Part shown: one piece after another, positions 9,239-24,200 of the stretch
Numbering within the stretch: position 1 is the first letter of the stretch
How the letters are laid out: the number at the start of each line of letters is the position of its first letter
Origin: Altica lythri
Lineage: Eukaryota > Arthropoda > Insecta > Coleoptera > Chrysomelidae
Reading direction: 5' to 3'
Assembly (NCBI GenBank): GCA_964028335.1
Contig: OZ034804.1
Coordinates: forward strand, 42,269,074 to 42,333,073
DNA length: 64,000 bases
The notes under the pieces: generated by a model
What the model was told of the DNA's origin: nothing
The model's database searches: none
The model's input: only the letters and a program-made list of their open reading frames with translations
Made by a program: the position numbers and the translations under genes

Positions 9239-12200
9239 ATGATTTATGCAGGTAGAACCAAATTCGAAGTAAGTCTTAAAATGTATTTGTTAAATTACTA
9301 TGAATTTTACGAATTATTTTGTTGAATATTATGACGTTCATTGTTTGATGTAAAACAGCTGATACCTATCTTGAAATGTCAACGATTGCTTCAACAACGA
9401 TTTTCAACAGTTATACTTGTATATTAATATTATTTTTAACTTGATTTATTATTTGAAAACCGTTATTTTATTTATTATGTTTATTTCATACTTTTCTTTG
9501 TTCTTGACAACGGCAAACATGTACTAATCAAGCTGAAAATGTCAGCCGTTTATTGACATCTACGTCTAATTTTTGCATAAAAAATTGTTATTTTTTATTA
9601 AAAGTAAAATAATTTAATATATAAACATGACACAGATAACTTTATACACAGATTAGTTATTTATGATGTTATTTTGTTTTTTTTTATTTGCTTATTAGAA
9701 CAAAAGTTTTGTCATAAGAGTCCTTCATTAGCTAATTTTAGTCGATAGAATTTTTTGTTTTTATAGTTTACCGCACAGTGCTTGATGCTTCCAATAAAGA
9801 TTTTTCGCATTGCGAGGTTTTATACTTTCAATTCCTATGTTTGCTCAATACTTGAATAATAAAAATAAATGCAATAAATAAATAATAAAAAATATGTATT
9901 TTATTTAAAATCTTTTGTGTTTAAACATTGAATTACATTATATTTAGAATACTCAACTGTTTATACTGTCTAAATGTAAATTATGTACAATTCAGCGCTT
10001 TCAAAAAATTAGTGAAATACACAGCTAGTACATACATTTAGTTTCCTATCATATTAAAATCACGATAATGGAAAAATATACAAATTAATGATTTTCACTC
10101 AAATTTTGTAAGTATTAAAACGCAATTCTAATATATCAAGAATTGTAGAAGGTAATTAGAATACGTCTAAAGAAAGGTTTCAAAATTTGATGTTATATAA
10201 CTCCGAAAAGGATAAAAGATATAAACTGCCCGTCAAAATTAGCGTGTCACTTAAAATATCATTAAACTTTGACTACCAATATCTTCCCAACCACTGGTAG
10301 GATTTTATTGTTTGTTTTTAATTTTAGCTCTCTTATTGGTGAATAACATACCGCAAAGAGAATGCAAAAAAATTAAATCCACATATTATACAGTGTCATA
10401 TTTTTAAGTTTAACAGATTCTGTAGACAATATCAGATGGTGGAGGCTTATAAGAACTACAGAGTGTTATAGCTTCAGGTCTCCTAAGCATTTTGTTTTTT
10501 AAAAATCAATTTAATCTGGATATTTCCATAGAGATATTCAACTTTTTAACATTGTCAATGGTTATCTCTCCAACCACTTCTCGGATTTTTTATTACTGCA
10601 CGATAATGCCAGACCACAAACTGCTGCTGTTGTCCAGAACTCCAGAAGTACCTTGGAGAGGTAGGTATTGCCTTGTTGCCGCACCCCCCAAGAATTTCCT
10701 ACCTCTACCCGATAGCGGAGTTTTATATTTAGGCGAGAAAACATGGATAGTTCAATTTTACCTAAGAGTTAAGCTGTTTCTATATGATGGACGGATTATA
10801 GAACACCTGCAATTAGGGTATAGCTGGTTCACATTTAGTGTGCCTTAATTTAGGCAGGATTTAAAAGTACCCACTGATAAAATCAAAGCGATAAACTAAT
10901 TTATGATCTCAGGTAGCTTGAAAAGGGGTCGGCTGAAGGAATATAAGAAAAATAAATTTATTCATGTAAAAAGCTTAAAAATAATTGGTTAAAGAGTCTT
11001 TCGCGTCACCCCTCACCTGAGCCCAGTGTGATACTAATAAAAGACCAATAAAAGAGACCTTTTCGCTTACCCTCACCGCATGTGGTTGTATGAATTCACG
11101 ATTTTACAAGTCAAACATGTATAGTTAGTTCACATTTCGTGTGCCTTCATTATAAAAGTTATTTTCATAAGGGCTGTAAAAATAAATAGCCTCTTGTAAA
11201 CATCTATTGTTAAGGATATGCCCCAAAGAGATTATCTACCCAAACGTTCAGGGCCGGCTTAACTATTTTAGTAGGTATTTAATAGTAGTTATTTGTTGAA
11301 ATTAAGTTTGGTATAGTTGTGTGAGTTGTGTGCCACTAATAAAATTAAATATTAACAACTTATTCACTCAAAGACTATTTTAGCCGACGACCCTCATTAC
11401 AATCCCATTTGCTTATCGTTCGAAATATAGCAATAAATTAATAAAAAAAATTACAATACGCGCCTCCTACTAATGTATAATTGAAAAAAAAGAATCTTTA
11501 AAACAATTACTGACTATATATAAAAATAATAAAATCAGTAGAATTCACTTAATTGAATGAATATTTTATAATTTATTTAATTAATAAAAATTAAATTTTA
11601 TTTTGTTGGCAATTTAAGGATTAAATTATTTTTAAGCTTTTTACATGAATAAATTTATTTTCCTTATATTCCCTCAGTCGACCCCTTTCCCAGCTACCTG
11701 AGATCATAAATTAGTTTATTGCTTTGATTTTATCAGTGGGTAATTTTAAATCCTGCATATAAAAAGTATATTTAATATAGTTATTTATCCAATGCAAATT
11801 GGCTTAATAAAATATTAACTGAACAAAAAAAAAATAAAAACGAAAAATATTGCATAATAAAATGATTACTAGAATTGAAAATGTAGTACAATACAACTTT
11901 AGAACGAAATTAAAATATATTAATATTCTGTATGTTCTCCCCTGTTCTGTAGTAAACTGTTAAACAAAGGTCCTTAATGGTAACCATTGGGATGTTGTTC
12001 AATTCTTCTTGGGTCGCAAGTGTGAGTTCCTAAAGGGTGCTAGCAATAATAATTTTGTTTGATATTGTTTATCCAAAGAAATCCCACATGTGCTCAATGA
12101 GATTTATGTCTGGCGAGTTTGCTAGCCACGGTAATTTTTGAATATTCTCAATCTCTGGTGCATTTTTTACCCTTCTTGTGCGATGCTGTTGAAATTTTGT

Positions 12201-15200
12201 CCAACTTCATTTCGGAGAGAATAAATAATAGGTTCAATAAAGCAAAATTCGTAACTAAAATTTAGACTCTTCTTAATAAAGTGTAAAACAACCTCTATTA
12301 TTAATGACAGCTTACTCCCACTGGTCCCAGGTATGGCGTGACGTGAAAAACTCTTTAACCGAATTTCTATACATTTTCGTTCTTGACAAATTTGATGTTC
12401 TTCTGCTCATTTTAATCTCTTTATGTGATTCCCACGAAATAATATTGGAATTCTAAAGGGGCATCTGCAGTGAAGATTACCCTCATGCCACCTATTCCTG
12501 ATAGTTTGAACAGAGACATCAATGCCATGAATGTTTTGAAGCTCACTTCTTAGCTGGCTAGCGGTATCATTGGGTTTCTTAATGCCTGAAGGCGAACAAA
12601 CCTATACCGATAGTTGGATCAGGTCTTTCCCTCAGTACCCTTGGTCGAATGCACGGCTTCTGTATAACCACCCTGTATCATACCAATAGCTGGTCGCTTT
12701 GTTTCTTGATCAAGAGGATTCCTTTGCATGTTAACTTCAGTTAAATGCACAATTACAACCAATTCTTACTATAGTTGCAGCAAAAATTGAACTGAATATA
12801 TTATTCAGTTAAACAGATAATATACTACGAAAAATGGACTTTTTTATATCAACAAAAATACAAGCTGATCTAGTAAATGTGATAAGATATACCCAACCAA
12901 TAATAAATAAATTTTATTTAGGCAGTAAAATATTCCTTCTTAAAAGTAAACTACTTTTATTTCTTGTTCCCTTGACCATTTTGTTCTATTGTTTCAAGTG
13001 TATTAAATGGATATGTAATATGTAATAGTGTGTATAAATTTATATGGTTCACCATTTTCGAATGATTTGTGAAATATAGTCAGTGAACAAGGTTAGTAGA
13101 TTGAATTATAATTAATATCGTTAAAATTTAAATTTAAACAATATTACATGTTGTTTTATTTTCTGGCAGCAAAATAAATTGATTTTCAGGTGCTCCGACC
13201 CGCCTTAGGCGGTTGGCCATGAGGAAAACCGATCCCTACTAATTGGAAGGTTTTACCTTAAGACTTATTATTAGTAAAAGCGAAAGATATTTTGATAGGA
13301 AATCAAAGCGGTTTAAATGGATTTGGTAGATCAGTTGGGATCATCGGTATCCTCAGTGTATGAGCTAGTTGACCAGCTGGTGGTTCAGTTATAATGGTTG
13401 CTACACCTTAATTGTCCTTTAATTCCTTTATAAGTAGCCTAGTCCCATAGTTATTGTGACGTAACTATAACAGTAAGACATATGCTGTCGCGGCATTTTT
13501 TGTAGATATTTATATATTCTTCAAAATCGTAGTACATTATTTTATTCTATAATGAATAGAATTCTCAGCGCACGCGATGTAAGGATTTTAAGGTCATTTT
13601 TAGTAAGGATCCCTATTTTTTTTTAATAAAACATAGCCTATGTCACTCGGGAGTAGTGTAGCTTGCCAACGGTGAAAGAATTTTTGAAATCGGTTCAGTA
13701 GTTTCGGAGCCTATTCATTTCTAACAAACAAACAAACAAACCTTTCCTCTTTATAATATTAGTATAGACAACGCTTCCCTGTAAACAATATTCCATATTG
13801 TTTTATTGTCTGGCAACAAAATAAATTGATTTTCAGGTGCCCGACCCGCCTTAGGCGGTTGGCCATGAGAAAAACCGATCCCTACTAATTGGAAGGTTTG
13901 AACTTGAGGCTAGTATTCTCAGCACACGCGATGTAAGGGCTTTAAGATCATTTTTGGTTACATTAATGGCATTTTAGTAAGGATCCCTATTTTTTATGAA
14001 AATAAAACATAGCCTATGTCACTCGGGAATACTGTAGCTTGCCAACGGTAAAAGAATTTTTGAAATCGGTCCAGTAGTTTCGGAGCCTATTCATTTCAAA
14101 CAAACAAACCTTTCCTCTTTATAATATTAGTATAGACAACGCTTCCCTGTAAACAATATTACATATTGTTTTATTTTCTGGCAACAAAATAAATTGGTTT
14201 TTAGGTGCTCGACCCGCCTTAGGCGGTTGGCCATGAGAAAAACCGATCCCTACTAATTGGAAGGTTTGACCTTGAGGCTAGTATTCTCAGCGCACGCGAT
14301 GTAACGGTTTTAAGGTCATTTTTGGTTACATTAATGGCATTTTAGTAAGGATCCCTATTTTTTATGAAAATAAAACATAGCCTATGTCACTCGGGAATAG
14401 TGTAGCTTGCCAACGGTAAAAGAATTTTTGAAATCGGTCCAGTAGTTTCGGAGCCTATTCATTTCAAACAAACAAAAAATCAAACCTTTCCTCTTTATAA
14501 TATTAGTATAGATAATTAAATAGTAGACATAAAATTTCATTAAGGCCCAATAAAAAGTAGCTTCTGTCGAGAACCAACAAAGGCATTTTTATATTTCTAA
14601 CGTTTAAAAAATGCCTGTAAAAGAAATTCTGAATTGAATTTACAATGTTAGATTTTTCTAATAAAGAAACTATAGCATAGCTAATGTTTACGTTATTTAT
14701 CATTATTATGTACGATAAGGAAATGATAAGAAAGTAGTTTAAGAATAATATAAACAATATTATTACCTAATGTGAATTTAACATATGTATTTTTAATAAT
14801 ATTTGTATTATTATTAGTTAAAACCCTAATCAGATATATTTGGAACAAGAATATCGGAAAACCATATTTTAGATAATTATTCAACAGTCATTAGGATTAG
14901 GCTTTGAATTAAATATATATAGGGACTGCAATACCGGGATCCCGCATGCTATATGCAAATGTGCGGGACTAATACCGTTTGAAAAATGAACCAGAAGAGA
15001 CGCGAAATTCATAAGACGATCGCTAGGTGGCCACATCTATGAGATGTAATAACAAGGTCTAAGGACTGGTTAAGTTAGGGTTTGGTGTAAATCCGGATTA
15101 TTTGTTCATTGAACAAGAATTTGATGTGGTTTTCAACCAAGAGCAAAAATGAAAACTAATAAAACTTGCTGTCTAGGTCTTGTACAGGCTAGACTCTAAT

Positions 15201-18200
15201 TTGATAACTGCCAGAAACTACTTCAAGGTTTCTGGTTTGTAAGTTGGTAGGCCTTAACAAACCATTGGCCAAAAAACTTGTTACCTCGTTGAGGAAACAA
15301 ATTGCAGAGCGGCAAACTAAGTTGACTAATATAGGAATGATAAGAGATTTCACTTACCTTTGAGAAAGCATGTGATTAAAACTATTGTGGACAATTTAGA
15401 GTTCAAAGAAAAAGAAGTATAGTTGGTTCACATTTAGTGTGCCTTAACTTACGCAGGATTTAAAAGTACCCACTGATAAAATCAAAGCAATAATCTAATT
15501 TATGATCTCAGGTAACTTGGAAAGCGATCTGCTGAAGGAATATAAGGAAAATAAATTTATCCATTAAAAAGCTTAAAAATAATTTAATCGTTAAACTGCT
15601 AACAAAATAAAATATAATTTTTATTAATTAACTAAATTATAAGATATTCATTCAATAAAGTGAATTCTACGATTTTATTATTTTTATATTTAGTAAGTAA
15701 CTGTTTTAAACATCCTTTTTTTTCAATCTTAGATGACACCTCTTTACTGATATTTCCATACTCCGAATTTCAATATAAATTTCGATTTGAAAATCTTTTA
15801 AAATATCTACCTATATATAAAGTAAGGTTTACACGCATAATGTATAATTAATTAACTTGTAAATATCTTTCGATTGCAAGAAGGATTAGTAGAGGCGCGT
15901 ATTGTAAAATTTATTAATTAATTTATTGCTTATCTATATTTCTAACGATAGGTAAATGGGGTTATAATGAAGGTCGTCGGCTAAAATAGTCTTTGAGTGA
16001 ATAAGTTGTTAGTTGTTAATATTTAATTTTATTAGTTTCACACAACTATAACAAACTTAATTTCAACAAATAACGACTATTTAATACCTACTAAAATAGT
16101 TAAGCAGACCCTGAACGTTTGGGTAGATAATCTCTTTGGGACAATTCCTTAACAATAGATGTTTACAAGAGGTTATTTATTTATAAATTTTATAATGAAC
16201 TATAACACACATAGCTTTTTCTGCTGATGAATATTAAGATGACTTATCTTTAGCCAATCTGGATTCAAATTTATAAGCGCGTTGCAGCAACATTGTCACT
16301 TCAAGACGAACTGGAGCTAACTTTGATCAATTTAAAATTCACTGAAACTTCCCAAACTAGATCTGGCCATAAAAATCTTGATATTTTTATAAGGAAGGAA
16401 ATGACTTATTTTTATTAAGGTAAACTAAAAGGCACTTATCTTAAATTTGTTTATAGGTAACGCCTTTTATGACGATTGTTCCTACAAGTGTGAAACGTGG
16501 AAACAAAACATGCATTTTCTGCTGCTGGTCATATAGTTTGTAAAATCGGGAGCCGGATCCAGCATATACCTGGATCCCACGGGATCGAAAATGTCCAGTC
16601 CAGCAAATAACGGGATTGAGAAGTTTCTGCTACATTGCATTCCCTAGGTAGATAGTTAACCAATTGATAAAATAGACTAATTGTTTTATCAGGCAAAAGT
16701 GAAGGGACCATCTTTCTGTCTTTGTCTTTTTGTACTAAAGGAGTCGAACTAGACACAGATAAAGGAAAAGATAAAGGAAATTGGTTGACATATCAAATTG
16801 CTGACTAGACAGTTTTGCAATGTCACATGTCAAACTCATAACATTTTTGAATCAAAACTGTAACTTAAACTGTAATTTGTTATTTTCCGTCAGTAAAAGA
16901 AAAGTTTTATAATCCATCTCTGTTTTATTTTCTTAACATGAATTGCCGCACCTGTCCTCATAATAAAAAAATTTAAAAAATGTATATTCTTTAACCATAT
17001 TCGAAACATTATTTATTTTTATTTTATTTTGTATTATATGTACTTTTTGTTTAGTTTGTTTTATTTTGGTTTATTTTCATTTAGTCACCCACAACCCCCA
17101 CTAATGCGGAAGAAGAAATCAAGAAAATTGATGATCCGAATAATTGGTGGCGGAATAAAAAACAGTCTCGAAAATCGAGGAATATTTTAAATTCTAACAA
17201 TCTCGTCTTAGATTCAGACAAACAGCAGGTGTGTATTTTTTAAATAAAGATAATTCGCAAATATCTCGTCATGAATCATTTATTGCGATAACCGATAAAT
17301 ACTTTTTGTGGTAAAAATAAAATGGTAATGGAAATAAATAAAATAACATTTATTTTTTTATTATAAATATTAATTTATTTATTTATCTAATTTTTTACAG
17401 TTAAACAAAGTATTTGTTGAAGATGAGGCTCCAATTAATAAGAAGTTACCGAAAGAATTGTTATTGCGAATATTTTCATATTTGGATGTGGTTTCACTTT
17501 GTAGATGTGCTCAAGTTTCGAAAGCGTGGAATATTTTAGCATTGGATGGATCGAATTGGCAACGAATTGATCTTTTCGACTTTCAAAGAGATGTAGAGGT
17601 ACTAATATTATTTTAATCTTAAAATTTTAAATACGTTCAGTTCAATCAGGGCTACCGCCTGTGAATTCGCCGCTAGATGCGCTAGTGTAGCTGGAGGTCC
17701 GCGTCACTGTTTATGGGTGGGATGCACTGTATTATTTTTCTTTTTAATTAACTTTGGAGTTATTACGAGGTATAATGATATTTAATTTAAAACACTGTTT
17801 TAATTATGGAAAATACGAGTTACGGGTCAATGAATGTCACTGCTTTAAGTAGAACTACGAAAAAGTGGTGCAAAGTTAAGCGGGCTGAAAGAACGGTACT
17901 GAGCAACACTGCGGCATTTTCCTCTAAATAGCAATGGATTAATATTTATTTGTAAACGTGACGACGGATAAGTGTCAGCTACAAATTTATTCTATGGACG
18001 GACCTACAACGCCAGTTGCGCCAACTGGTAAGCAAAAAAACGGTAGCCCTCATTAATAAAAATGAAAATTTTAAAAATGTCAATCATAATTGCATTCATT
18101 TTTATAATGAAAATCCAATGCTGCTTGTAATAAAGGTTTTTTTAAGTATTTTATACAAGGTATTTTTATTCAGGATCTGAATTGTCGTTCCAGAAATTTA

Positions 18201-21200
18201 TAATTTTCATAGACTTTTGGTATCAAATGAAAGCATTTTTAATTTTCTTTTTAACCCAGAGTATTAAATAATTTATAGTATCCTGATGAAAAATAGAAAA
18301 ATATTGACAGGAATAGAAAATTTTAGCATGATTAATTTATAAAATACGGAACAAGAACGCCCTATTCTCAATTTTTAACAACAAAATCGTAGTAAAGTTT
18401 TGGTCAGATACCTACTGTATATTTTGCATGAGACAGAATGAAAAATAAGAAAATCTAACTTTAAACACGAAGTACCGTGTGATAACAAAGGTAAGCAAAT
18501 TTAGAATAACTAGTTCTGAGTATTAAACTTCTTGAATATTCTACCGGCTTCAAGTTGAATACATATTATTGTTTAATTTTAGTATTAAAAGTAGTTACAA
18601 GGATCGATTACCTTAATTTATCTTATTCCGGTGGGTAAATAAATTACTTTTTTTTTAAACCGGCCAGAAATTAGTTTATTTTTAGGTCAGAAAATTTCAT
18701 TTTGACGGACAAGGCCAGAAAATAAAAATGACTCCGGTAAAAGCTTTTACCGGACTATCACAATAATTTTCTGGCCCGGTTCGACAAAATGAGATTTTCT
18801 GACCCAAAAATAAACGGGAAATTACTAAATTCTGGCCGGTTTAAAAAAAAATTTTACTCCATTCAATGTAGCTCCCATGATAAAACAAGGTAGTGCACGA
18901 GATTGTCCAGAATTCACACGCCACTTGTAACTCTTTCCAGGGTTTCTTAAAGGAAAGTATGTTATAAATTGGCACCACAGTAGGAGCCGTTTTTTTCGTG
19001 TTACTACTTTCCAGAACCCCAATAACTGTTAATTATTTCCCTTTTCCTTGAAATTCTAGGAAAAACCGAAACTTTTCGTATATTACCTTAACACATTGCC
19101 TGCCACACGCCTGTTTATAAATATATCACAGTAGGCCATAGCCTAAAAGTTATTGATACACTGGTCACAATGTCATTCAAATATGACTGACAGTGGTTTT
19201 TATATTGAGGCCACGTCGGCCATATTTGACTGACACAAAGACTTTTGTATATCGTTCTTTCACGTAAATTTACGTGACGGTATATGGATTTTTATATAGT
19301 ATTTTGTTAATGTAGCGCCCTGTTAAACTTCTGTAAATAAATGGTGGCTCTCCAAGTAATAATCGTAGATTAAAAGAAAATAAATTTTTATTTTAAAAAT
19401 AAAAAAAATATAAATTTACTATATGTGAATGTTTTTAAAACATCCGATACACATATGTGGACAGCCAAATTTTTTCACCTTCTTTCTGCCTTCATTTCGG
19501 CCAAGAGAAGGTATTAAATTTTTATAGCACGACTTGCAAATGCGACGAATTTTTGTCTCGTTTGTATTTTTCGTCAATGCGTGGCCTGTTTTTTGATTGG
19601 ATTCCTCTTTTTCTTCTATACGTAACATTTCTTTAATAGTTTTTCCCTAAAATTTCGAATTTGTAAATTTTTATTAAATTTGTTAGGAACCCACCAGGCC
19701 ACGTCAGTTACAATTGGGTGACGAATTTAAATAAACAAAATCGTGTTTTTTTTTTAAAGAAATCAGATTTTTTTGTCAACATTACAGTATATCTGTTAAA
19801 ATTGTATTAAAAACCTTATTATTTTAACGTGGCCTCGTGCGACACTTTATACAAAACTGGAACGGCCTCTGGTAAACAAACGATGTCAAACATATCTGAC
19901 ACACAGACCAGCATGGCCTCGTAAAAAAAACTCTGTCAGTCATATTTGGGTGACATGGCAGGCAATGTGTTAAATTTTAGTTTCAGTTTGTATTACCAAT
20001 TATAAAGCATAATTTTCCAAAAATCCATATTATGTAGTTCTTTTATAATTTAAAAGCCTAAATTAAAATAATTTTCGACTTGGCAGCAAATTCCTAAATA
20101 ATGTTTTACAACGAATATAATTTTATTTGATCATCAAATGTGTTATCGCTAATTTGTTATCTTCAAATCCACTTGAACAAGTTTTTATAGACTATTTACA
20201 GTATTTATTGTTTTCTCTTTTCTACATTTTCGTTAAAGTATACTGCCATGGAAATATATATTTTATGCACGACCGGGCGGTAAAGTACAGATTATTACAT
20301 ACATTTAGCGGGCGTAAAGTGCCACTTTAGCGACCGTGGGCTACTTTACCGCCCGTCGGGCGGTAAAGTATTTTTCTTTGTACTATGCCGAAAGTATGTC
20401 AATCTTGCTTCAATATTACGGCAGAAAGCCTAACTTTTATGTTGCGATAATGTCGCGCAGATAGCGGGCCGAAAGAAATTATTCCTGCACTGATGTCACT
20501 GTAAATATCGGGGCAGGCATCTTTTAACACAAAAGGCAATTTCCTTCGTACTTTCGGCATAGTACAAAAAAAAATAGTATACACTACATGGGCAAAAAGT
20601 TTGAGAGCCCTGCACTGCGCGCCATGATGCCCACGGCTTCGCCTCGGGCATCATGGCGCGCAGTGCAGGAATCTCAAGCTTTCTGTCCTTGTAGTGTAAT
20701 CTACTATTTTTTGTCTTAAATATTGAAATACTTGCAATCATATAAACTGACTGAGTCTAAATAAAAATGGCCACCACCTATTTTGACTTTGTTGTTAGGG
20801 TAACGACAACATAGGTATATATAGATTATTGTTTTAAAATATTATCTGTAGCCTCTGTGCATATTAATTTCAATCAAATTATTTATTTTAAATAACGAAT
20901 AATAGTTATTTATTATACAAGGGAAAAAAGTATTAGATTTTAGCTCGAGGTTGTGTTGTCTCCCGACGCGAAGCGGAGGGAGACAAAAAAACCGAGAGCT
21001 AAAATCTAATATTTTTCCCGTGTGTAATACACTATTTTTTTCTGTGACGACGATTTAATATTTTAAATAAAATCAGAAAATTACTGATGCAAAATTTGAA
21101 TTTTAAAACTAGTAGGCTTTTGTCCTTATAGTGACAATTAGACAGACCTGCGTTATCAATCAACTATCTGTCAATTTGATTCTGTAATTTGTATATATCC

Positions 21201-24200
21201 GGGAAAAAAGTACTCACTTTTTTCCCATGGTAAAAAAGTAATAATTTCATAAAAAGTGACGTTTTGTGACCCGTTAACAGAGGTAAAATGTCAAACTTTC
21301 TTCTCATCGCAGAAAAAATACAAATTATTAGGTGAATGGTTATACAGGGTAAGTTGTTAATAATATCGAGGTTCGAGGTATAAAATTCATGCAACTTGAA
21401 ATGGCATTTATATTAAATTGTTCACAAAAAATAAAAATAAAAAATATCCTTTATAAGTTTTATTATTAAAACAATCGTTGACATTGACAGCTGACAGATA
21501 ATATTTTACATTTGACATTTCAAATTTGGCATTTGACAGTTGGAACTTGAAAGTTGACGTTTGATATTTGACATTTGACAGTTAATATTTGACATTTGAC
21601 AGTAGACTTTTTTCAATTGACAGTTGCCATTTGACAGTTGACTTTTTTCAATTGACGGTGCAATTTTTTTTTTTTAATGATTATTAAATCGGTCGTGCAT
21701 AAAAGTTTGTATGTATTTCGGGCGTAAACAGCGTTTATGGACCTTACGTTTTAATAGCCCTCGCCTGCGGCTCGGGCTCTTATTTACACGTTGCGGTCCA
21801 TAAACGCCTGTTTTACGCCCTTGATACATAAATAACTATTCTGACGTGAATTGTGGTAACCATACCAGTGTTTGAAAAATTAATTGAAAGAAAGTTACAA
21901 ATTATAGAAATAATGTGTAATTTCGAAGCTGATATTTAATCGATTGTATTAGCAACTGTTTGTTTTACTGATGCATGTTTTATTTACTGATTCTAGATTA
22001 CTATATACATACCCTTAACCGCCGAACATCCCGTTTGTACTCTGATTTATTCACTTTCGTATTTTTTTCTCTTTTCTAATTCCTTGAATGCTTTCTTGAT
22101 TCCTTTACCGACCGATAATTTAAAGTATCATCAATGACCAACGACCCTGTGATTCTGGAAAAAGTTGATAGTCTAAACACTCTAAACCCGTAAGCACTTG
22201 TTGGAAGTGAGAGATACAAAAGTAGGGTGGATTTGGAGAAAAAGAAACTTAGTATTTAATGGAAAAATGGCATCCTGTTGCGTTTTTGGAAAGAGTTGAG
22301 GATGTATGTATATCAAAGGGAGTCCAACAGATCGACTTTCGAATTTAATTCCGGAACCATTGGAAAATAAATCTACTGCACTACTGACCTTGAATAGACC
22401 ACGTAATACTTAAAGTTTGGCACTAGAATGTCACCAAACTCTAACTGAGCCCAGCCAGAATAACGTGGTCACTTTGAACTGGGTGAAAGGACATGGAAGC
22501 TCTAAATGTAATAGCCGCTGTCTATCTACCAAGCAAACAATGTCCGCTGTCGTCGACCTTATCAAACAGCACTCTCACCAAATCTTTATACAATGCTAAG
22601 ATGAAACAATGAACTGTAGAGTGACCAGAGAGTTATTACCTTATCCTAACAAGGAAATAGCAAAAAAAAAATTAAGGCTTTGAACAGACATAATCTCCGA
22701 ACAGCGGTGGGCATCTTAACACGTCACTGCCAATTGAGACAACATCTTTTAAGGATGAAATTAGCAGAATCTCTATGCAGAGGTTGCGAACAAGAAGAGG
22801 AAACAGTAGAGCATATAATGTATTATGTATGACTGCCCTGCTTTTTCTAAAATCAGAAGATCTGTTTTGTGCGAGTAATGGCTTACACCAGCCGGGAGTC
22901 TCATGACCTATTTTAAATCTTTAGGCCTGATGACAGCCTCATGTGTGTATATCCCAGAGATAATGTCTATGGTTTGTTTATCCGTACACACGAGAGGATG
23001 CACAATGGGCTATATGTGACCTCCGTGCCGGCAGAACACTTGCTCGCCCCTCTCCAACTTTCTAGATCCAAATGTGGTTTCGTAGGCAATAACTGACATT
23101 CGTGGACAACATGGATAGAATTTAAAAAATGATCAAATAGATGTTATACACTGATGTTACAGTACTTGTTTACATGTTTGGACAGATCTGCGATCATGCT
23201 CGCTATTTATCTTCTGTTTCGTTTATTCAGTTAAAATACCTGCTGCTATGGAGTGGACTATGTAGTACTTTTCGTACTATTTTTGTTTCAATTAAATTTA
23301 ATTAAGTACCCGAATTCTGTTGGAGATATTCAGCTAGCAATTGGTATCTTTGTTGATCCGGCCAAAGCCTTTGACACCGTGAGCCATAATAAACGTTTAT
23401 GTATACTTCAAAACATATCATTTCGTGGGAATTGTTGAAAATTAATGGAGAGCTACTTGAAAGACAGACAACAAGTAGGACAAGTGATGAACAAATTCTC
23501 AATCATCAATTATGGGGTACCACAGGGGACAATATTAGGCCCATATAATTATTCACATTATATATATATATAAATGATTTATTCCTATTAACGTCGTGCG
23601 GAGAAATATTGAGCTTTGCTGATGATACAGCAGTGTTCTATGAAGGGGAATCGTGGGATCAACTGAAGCAGATGATTGAAAGGGACTTTACAAATATTAT
23701 AAAATTCCTTAAGAGTAGACTCCTAACTATTGATGTACAAAAAACTCATTTCATTCCATTTAAAAGCTATTTTAACAATTTGCCAGCCTATAAGAAGCTA
23801 GTGATTCCTATACCTGAAGCACACTTTGAAATAGGGGCAATATAAAGTACCTAGATCAGTAGTGCCTAAGTTTAAAATTTGTTAAAATTTCTGTAATTAT
23901 AGTCCAATGATAATTATTTATTTTGCACTAGTTCAATCACAGCTAATCTATGATGTGGTAGCTTGGGGAAGTCTACCAATGGTATATCTAAGAAGAGTTG
24001 GAACATGTCAAAAATGAATCTTAAGAATAGTACTAAACAGACCATATGGATATTCTTCTGAATTGCTCTTTAATGAAGGTAACGTGTTGGATATCAGGCG
24101 ACTTTTCTGTCAGTCCCTTATTATAAACAATTTCGACAAAAACAAACACAACAACCAATTTGCATACATATACAACAAGATATAAAAAAGGGTCTATACA

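Noticed and set aside
10492..10848. 118-codon open frame on the plus strand
   Set aside because: No motif, lies in an intron, overlaps a repeat end; likely chance.
13138..14515. CRISPR-like or satellite array
   Set aside because: Only three units, unequal spacing, retrotransposon-tail sequence.
20262..20697. Single compound transposon
   Set aside because: The three inverted repeats have different arms and separate boundaries, so I list them apart.
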